From CAG-390 sp964384555 (lineage in GTDB: Bacteria; Bacillota; Clostridia; Oscillospirales; CAG-272), in contig CAYLLA010000003.1 of NCBI GenBank assembly GCA_964384555.1, positions 1 through 64,000 of the forward strand: a stretch of 64,000 bases of DNA. Reading direction: 5' to 3'. Positions 60,486-64,000 of the stretch are shown piece by piece. The translations under genes and the position numbers were made by a program. Below the pieces are notes generated by a model. That model was given only the letters and a program-made list of their open reading frames with translations, was not told the DNA's origin and searched no databases. Position 1 is the stretch's first letter. The number at the start of each line of letters is the position of its first letter.

Positions 60486-61307
60486 TCATTGATCACTTGA
60501 CTGACTGTCCGTCGGCACGGCAAAAGCCAATACCGACACCGCACACGCCGTTGAGAGCGAGCCCATAAACTCGCGCCCATATGCGATACGTACATTGCCG
60601 TCACACATAGCAGAAAGAGATGCGGATATTCCGCGCTTTTCGCCGCCCATTACCAAAAGTATCGGGCGATCAAGGCATGCTTTGGTGTGATCGGTAGAAT
60701 TGCGTATCTCGGAGCAGAGCGTGCGATAACCGGCCGACTTAAAGTGCAATACCGCATCTGCAGAACCGCTCGCGGCAGAATATATCGGCATATGCTCGTA
60801 AGCGCCGGCCGACGAGCGGGCAATGATGCCCTCCGCGCTGATGAAATGCCCACCGGGGATCACAACACCATCCGCACCTGCGGCGTATAGCGAGCGCAGG
60901 GAATAGCCAAAGCTGTAGGGATCCTCGATCCCGTCAAAAAGCATAAAAAAGCCACAGCTCGGCAGTTTGGCATCGGATAGGGGCAGAATGTGCCTTGGTC
61001 CTACATGTGCGGCAATGCCGCCGTGCGTTTTACCCGATGTGAGCATATCAAGCTCCTCCGGTTCGCACATTTCAAGCGAAAAACCGTGCTTTGCCGACAT
61101 GGCGCGAAGATAGGAAAGCCGCCTGACAAAGCGTGAATTGCCGCGCAGTTTTGAACTGTCGGCCAAGACCTCATATATCTCGCGAGACGGCCGTCCGCAG
61201 TCCAGCGCACCGATGCACGCCGATACCGAGGTCATGCCCTCAAGGATTATGCGGTCTTTTTTGTTTTCCTCGTTGTTGTCTACATTAAATACAGTATTAG
61301 GCTCCAT
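60486..61307 (-). CDS. TrmH/SpoU family RNA 2'-O-methyltransferase
   Basis: SPOUT-fold RNA methyltransferase of 273 residues. An N-terminal substrate-binding part (to about 95, LDMLTSGKTHGGIAAHVG) is followed by the knot domain: LFDGIEDPYSFGYSLRSLY near 125, GADGVVIP, LLVMGGEKRGISASL near 215 and GSLSTACAVSVLAF near 250. The usual N-x-G of motif 1 and N-V-S of motif 3 are replaced (YSFG, LSTA), so activity or target may differ from typical RlmB. Promoter not resolved. Confidence 0.78.
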   Translation of the reverse strand: MEPNTVFNVDNNEENKKDRIILEGMTSVSACIGALDCGRPSREIYEVLADSSKLRGNSRFVRRLSYLRAMSAKHGFSLEMCEPEELDMLTSGKTHGGIAAHVGPRHILPLSDAKLPSCGFFMLFDGIEDPYSFGYSLRSLYAAGADGVVIPGGHFISAEGIIARSSAGAYEHMPIYSAASGSADAVLHFKSAGYRTLCSEIRNSTDHTKACLDRPILLVMGGEKRGISASLSAMCDGNVRIAYGREFMGSLSTACAVSVLAFAVPTDSQSSDQ

Positions 61308-61504
61308 GTTCCATCCGCCGCTGTTATCAAATAATAAGATTTATCACACACTCGGTCATTAATATGACTTCGATATTCATATAGTATATCATAAATATAT
61401 TTTGCACAGGTGAACTATTTACGACCGTGCCAAAAACAAAACCGCGCGGCGCAAGTCAGATAAAATATTTTTTCTTTTTTTCAACCTGTCAGATGAGTAT
61501 TCGT

Positions 61505-61532
61505 TCGCCGCAGTCAGCAAACTACGCGGCGA
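61505..61532 (+). other. Hairpin in the spoIIID leader
   Basis: TCGCCGC (61505-61511) pairs with GCGGCGA (61526-61532), 16 bases before the ATG. The wider gap 61308-61548 has A/T-rich stretches likely to hold promoters for both divergent genes, none clear enough to call. Confidence 0.4.
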
Positions 61533-61548
61533 GATGGTGGGGAACTGT

Positions 61549-61866
61549 ATGTACATAAATGATAGTAGAGAACGCTGTATATATCTTGCGGAGTATATGC
61601 TTGCAAGCCGCGCCACGGTGAGGGGGGCGGCATCAAACTTTGGAATAAGCAAAAGCACGGTGCACAAGGATGTTACCGTTGTGCTGAAGCGAGTGGATCT
61701 GCCGCTTTACCTGCGCGTTGCGGAACTGCTTGAGGAAAATAAGCGCCAGCGGCATATTCGCGGCGGTGAAGCAACAAAGAAAAAATACGCCGGTTTAAAA
61801 AGAGGCATTGTCAATGGCGCGCCGCCGAGCGCGGTCTGTACCGCACAGGACGGCAAAAAGACTTGA
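61549..61866 (+). CDS. spoIIID: Sporulation regulator SpoIIID
   Basis: Mother-cell DNA-binding protein that reshapes the sigma-E regulon. The 105-residue protein has the helix-turn-helix TVRGAASNFGISKSTVHKDVT and the basic C-terminal helix RHIRGGEATKKKY, both diagnostic. It is about 12 residues longer than Bacillus SpoIIID because of a tail after KKYAGLKRG. GGGG six bases before 61549 sets the start, five codons inside the open frame. The last 56 bases overlap the end of the convergent gene. Confidence 0.93.
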   Translation: MYINDSRERCIYLAEYMLASRATVRGAASNFGISKSTVHKDVTVVLKRVDLPLYLRVAELLEENKRQRHIRGGEATKKKYAGLKRGIVNGAPPSAVCTAQDGKKT

Positions 61867-62602
61867 TGGAGTGCATGAGAGCAAAGAAATCATCATCGCC
61901 CATGTTTTTACGCAGTGGCGCCAAATGCTTTTCCATCTCAATGCCCGGGCATTCACTCCTGTGATTGCCGGTACCAAAGACCACGCGCACAGAGGACCCT
62001 AAAAGCTTTAACACATATCGTCTTACATCCTTATCCGCGAGTGATCTTACATTAAATTGAAATGTCGCGCCCGGAATACGCTCAAGACTTTCAAGATCCG
62101 TGGCAGAATATGTAATAAGGCAGTTGTCGTAATTGGTGAAAATGGGTCTGTAGCGAGTATGGTGTATCAATTTGTTGATATCGAACCACACGGCATCATC
62201 AAAAAACGGGAAGGGAAGCGTAAACAATATGTGATCCGAGCTTCCGACACAAAATCTGTACAGCTCCGGGTAGTCAAAGCACCCGGGATGCCAAATAAGA
62301 TCGGTGGCTTGGCAATAGTTTACCCAAGCAGGAAGCTTTGGCTGCAATTCGCGATACCTGTGCCCGCGAAGCTGAAGAAATGCATTCATTGATCTGAAAT
62401 GCAACGGCAGACCCAAGTGGAAGGACGGTGCAAATACCACGCGCCCAATGTTGTATTCATATGCGCCGGACATGATCTCTGCCGCCGCGGCAATGTCTGC
62501 CGCGCCCTCATCCGGCATGGGGAGCGCCTTGCAGTAAAAATCCGTGTAGATACCGTGATGCATGATGTCTTTACCTAACACACGACGGACACAAACGGTC
62601 AT
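61811..62602 (-). CDS. PHP-fold tyrosine-phosphatase-like protein without metal ligands
   Basis: A 263-residue protein that follows the layout of CpsB/YwqE PHP-domain phosphatases but has lost their metal site. The usual D-I-H-x-H-I-L-P start reads DFYCKALPMPDEGAADI, so both histidines are replaced (Tyr, Lys); the later T-P-H-H is APSFH, the H-P-E-R motif is TNYDN, and S-D-A-H is TGNHR. The fold-bearing parts remain, such as ILFTLPFPFFDDAVWFDI and GATFQFNVRSLADKDVR. The start may be 62602 (AAAGGA 12 bases upstream) or 62563. The C-terminus overlaps spoIIID. Catalysis unlikely; a binding or regulatory role is inference. Confidence 0.6.
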   Translation of the reverse strand: MTVCVRRVLGKDIMHHGIYTDFYCKALPMPDEGAADIAAAAEIMSGAYEYNIGRVVFAPSFHLGLPLHFRSMNAFLQLRGHRYRELQPKLPAWVNYCQATDLIWHPGCFDYPELYRFCVGSSDHILFTLPFPFFDDAVWFDINKLIHHTRYRPIFTNYDNCLITYSATDLESLERIPGATFQFNVRSLADKDVRRYVLKLLGSSVRVVFGTGNHRSECPGIEMEKHLAPLRKNMGDDDFFALMHSIKSFCRPVRYRPRSAARH

Positions 62603-63107
62603 CGGCCGGTGGGATCCTTTGCTGAATTTTTTGATAAGTAAACGCAGTTAAGCGAGGTACATATGCAGATAATTAAGTTCTGCCTAGGATCGATCTTCGG
62701 CGCAACGCACCCGCCACTCGTCGCGCATCGAGGCAAACTTGCCGTTGTTGCAGTCTCAGCGTAACGGATAGATGACCACACTGTCGGGGTCTCTGCTAAA
62801 CAGGGAGGTGCACCCGCCGCGCTCTTGAAGTCCGCACACCCTGCATACCACCATTCACGTACAACTTCGCAAAATCAAAGTTTTGCGAAGTTGAGGGAAT
62901 CGGTTGCGGAGAAAAAGACGGTATTCTTAGCTTACCGCAGTGTTTTATCACTTGCGGCGCATTTTCACGCGCTCTTGCGGGATCGACCTGCCGAAACTAC
63001 AGTTATTTATATCCTTGAAGCAATTTGTTGTCTGCAGCAGATATTAATTGCGAAGCTTTATCGCGCGGTCGATTGCACCGTGCTTGCGTGCTGCGGGTCT
63101 CGCCTAA
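62603..63107. other. Gene-poor 0.5 kb interval
   Basis: No convincing gene. It holds a perfect 13-bp inverted repeat at 62862-62893 (CAACTTCGCAAAA and complement, loop TCAAAG), a 32-codon minus-strand frame at 62756-62854 with cysteines at 4, 7 and 15 but no ribosome site, and a plus-strand frame (62825-63172) that runs antisense into the next gene. Tests for tmRNA, RNase P, SRP and 6S RNA patterns by eye were negative. Possibly decayed sequence or an unrecognised RNA. Confidence 0.4.
62862..62893. repeat. Perfect 13-bp inverted repeat
   Basis: CAACTTCGCAAAA (62862-62874), loop TCAAAG, exact complement 62881-62893. No long T-run follows on either strand beyond the stem itself. Could be a terminator-like or operator structure in the gene-poor interval. 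Confidence 0.55.
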
Positions 63108-63773
63108 TCAATCCGACCACGGTGCGTAGGATTCGTCTGTTATCGTCATCCGTCCCGCGCCGTCCTCTTTGATGGTCAGATATTTTTTTCTTATCGCATC
63201 ACTGCCCATATCGTTGCGCAGTGTTCCGTTATTATTTTTTATCATGTACTCAATGGCCATATTGTAGTAGCGCACGGCCTCATCACCCTCGTCATCGTAT
63301 TTATAGTCAACAGCGGTGATCGTCAGCATATACAGCTTTTGCATGGTAAAGCCGGCCTTGGGCAAACGATCCTTATTATAAAACTCCGGCGCGTGGCAAG
63401 CGTTATAAGCCTCAGCATCACCGTTTATCATGGCATCGATGTAATCAAGCAGGAAAAGTACCGCCTCGCGGTAGGTCTCGGAAACATCGGTAGTATCATC
63501 CCGCGTAACAGTTACAGTCAGCCCACTGCTGAGATCTGTATAGTACACACTGCGGTCGTAGCTCATATAGACCTTATCTTCAAAGATATTTTCGTCATAG
63601 TCGGCGTTGTAGAATGTATATTTATTGGTCTGTGCATTGTTTGGTTCTTCGCCTTTTTCAACAATCAAAAGTATAATGTAAAATACAGCCATGATCAGCA
63701 AGATCGCCGTCACAGCTATAATAATTCCGCGTTTTGCCGTTGTCCGCTTCCCTATTTCTCCGGCTTTTTTCAA
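63108..63773 (-). CDS. Membrane-anchored protein of unknown function
   Basis: A 221-residue protein with a basic N-terminus, one membrane helix at about 16-38 (GIIIAVTAILLIMAVFYIILL) and an outer domain rich in Tyr and Asp (NKYTFYNADYDENIFEDKVY, AVLFLLDYIDAMINGDAEAY, FYNKDRLPKAGFTMQKLY). The segment around AYNACHAPEFY recalls the NTF2-like or DUF4878 type of small outer domains, but this is weak. The start is a TTG with AAGGAG eight bases upstream. Not recognised further. Confidence 0.7.
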   Translation of the reverse strand: MKKAGEIGKRTTAKRGIIIAVTAILLIMAVFYIILLIVEKGEEPNNAQTNKYTFYNADYDENIFEDKVYMSYDRSVYYTDLSSGLTVTVTRDDTTDVSETYREAVLFLLDYIDAMINGDAEAYNACHAPEFYNKDRLPKAGFTMQKLYMLTITAVDYKYDDEGDEAVRYYNMAIEYMIKNNNGTLRNDMGSDAIRKKYLTIKEDGAGRMTITDESYAPWSD

Positions 63774-63875
63774 GATATAGTCTCCTTGTTTTTATATTTT
63801 TATATATTTTATCACACGCAGTGCCGCATTTCAAGTAACACGGGGTAAATTTTGCGGCATAAATGCATTTTTTTA

Positions 63876-63904
63876 TTGCACAAGATGCATTTTTGTGCTA
63901 TAAT
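63876..63904 (+). promoter_or_regulatory. Promoter of the last gene, with AAATGCA element
   Basis: TTGCAC (63876-63881), 17 bases, TATAAT (63899-63904). AAATGCA at 63861-63867 is eight bases upstream of the -35, the same place as in the promoter at 25229. Confidence 0.8.
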
Positions 63905-63971
63905 AAGATGAAAAAATAGTATTCCTTTTTGGATATATGAAATACTGCGAATCGAAAGGTAACATTTTAAT

Positions 63972-64000
63972 ATGAAATATCTTGTTTTGATCCCGGATGG
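63972..64000 (+). CDS. Start of a gene, probably cofactor-independent phosphoglycerate mutase (cut by window end)
   Basis: Only nine complete codons and part of a tenth are present, reading MKYLVLIPD and then probably Gly. This opening matches the ApgM/alkaline-phosphatase-superfamily type of phosphoglycerate mutase, where the Asp is a metal ligand. AAAGGT is about 11 bases before the ATG and a good promoter lies 70 bases upstream. The call rests on the first residues only. Confidence 0.5.

Noticed and set aside
62756..62854. 32-codon minus-strand frame with Cys at 4, 7 and 15
   Set aside because: No ribosome site and no known relative; too short to support as a gene.
62825..63172. Plus-strand frame of 115 codons in the gene-poor interval
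   Set aside because: Crosses an inverted repeat, lacks a ribosome site and runs antisense into the next gene; nothing recognisable in it.
1..64000. CRISPR array, prophage or insertion sequence
   Set aside because: No regularly spaced direct repeats, transposase, integrase or phage structural genes were seen anywhere in the window.

Overview
The window is a 64 kb stretch of chromosome from a spore-forming, low-to-mid GC member of the Bacillota, class Clostridia. Evidence for this is strong AGGAGG-type ribosome sites, sigma-A promoters with 17 bp spacers, the Bacillota cell-division order yggS-sepF-ylmG-(divIVA position)-ileS-lspA-rluD, and sporulation genes (cotJABC, spoIIID, a PdaA-type deacetylase). 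Genus cannot be told from the sequence. Most of the window is core genome; clearly accessory or decaying DNA is limited to about 21.5-25.0 kb and 61.8-63.1 kb.

Layout. 0-3.7 kb: end of ftsX, a coiled-coil M23 hydrolase and an S41 protease (cell-wall remodelling). 3.7-7.4 kb: greA, lysS, purB. 7.5-8.9 kb: spore-coat cotJABC. 8.9-21.2 kb, minus strand: Cof-type phosphatase, rluD, lspA, ileS, a DivIVA-position coiled-coil protein, ylmG, sepF, yggS, a HlyD-like protein, miaA and an unrecognised gene. 21.4-22.4 kb: tRNA-Ser(CGA), a tRNA-tail-like repeat and a small membrane-anchored HEPN-like protein. 22.4-25.1 kb, minus strand: a sigma factor and a broken Y-family DNA polymerase locus. 25.2-28.4 kb: a TrpXYZ-like ABC importer behind a perfect promoter and an attenuator. 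28.4-35.2 kb: rsmA, an SLC13/ArsB-type permease, a copper module (csoR-copA, two CsoR-type operators) and an autoregulated marR-tauE unit. 35.3-39.6 kb, minus strand: a DUF1854 protein with an unusual ABC exporter, then a TIGR04086 membrane protein and yajC. 39.7-48.2 kb: rimM-trmD, an O-antigen-ligase-like protein, two DUF4330 proteins, HPr, uvrC, rsmD, coaD. 48.2-52.8 kb: nadE, convergent with feoAB. 53-56.8 kb: a heterodimeric ABC exporter. 56.9-60.4 kb: two polysaccharide deacetylases and two membrane proteins. 60.4-64 kb: an SPOUT methyltransferase, spoIIID, a PHP-fold protein that has lost its metal ligands, a 0.5 kb gene-poor stretch, a membrane-anchored protein, and the first codons of a phosphoglycerate-mutase-like gene.

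How it fits together. FtsX with the M23 protein suggests septal wall hydrolysis gated by FtsEX. SepF, the DivIVA-position protein and YlmG form the division/membrane cluster. CotJ, SpoIIID and the PdaA-like deacetylase belong to the mother-cell sporulation programme. CsoR/CopA and FeoAB handle copper and iron. The least explained items are the dead PHP-phosphatase paralogue beside spoIIID, the HEPN-like protein at the tRNA-Ser site, the ABC exporter with a PH-like and zinc-ribbon head, a recurrent GC-rich hairpin class in 5' leaders (two leaders are near copies), and an AAATGCA element placed identically at two strong promoters.
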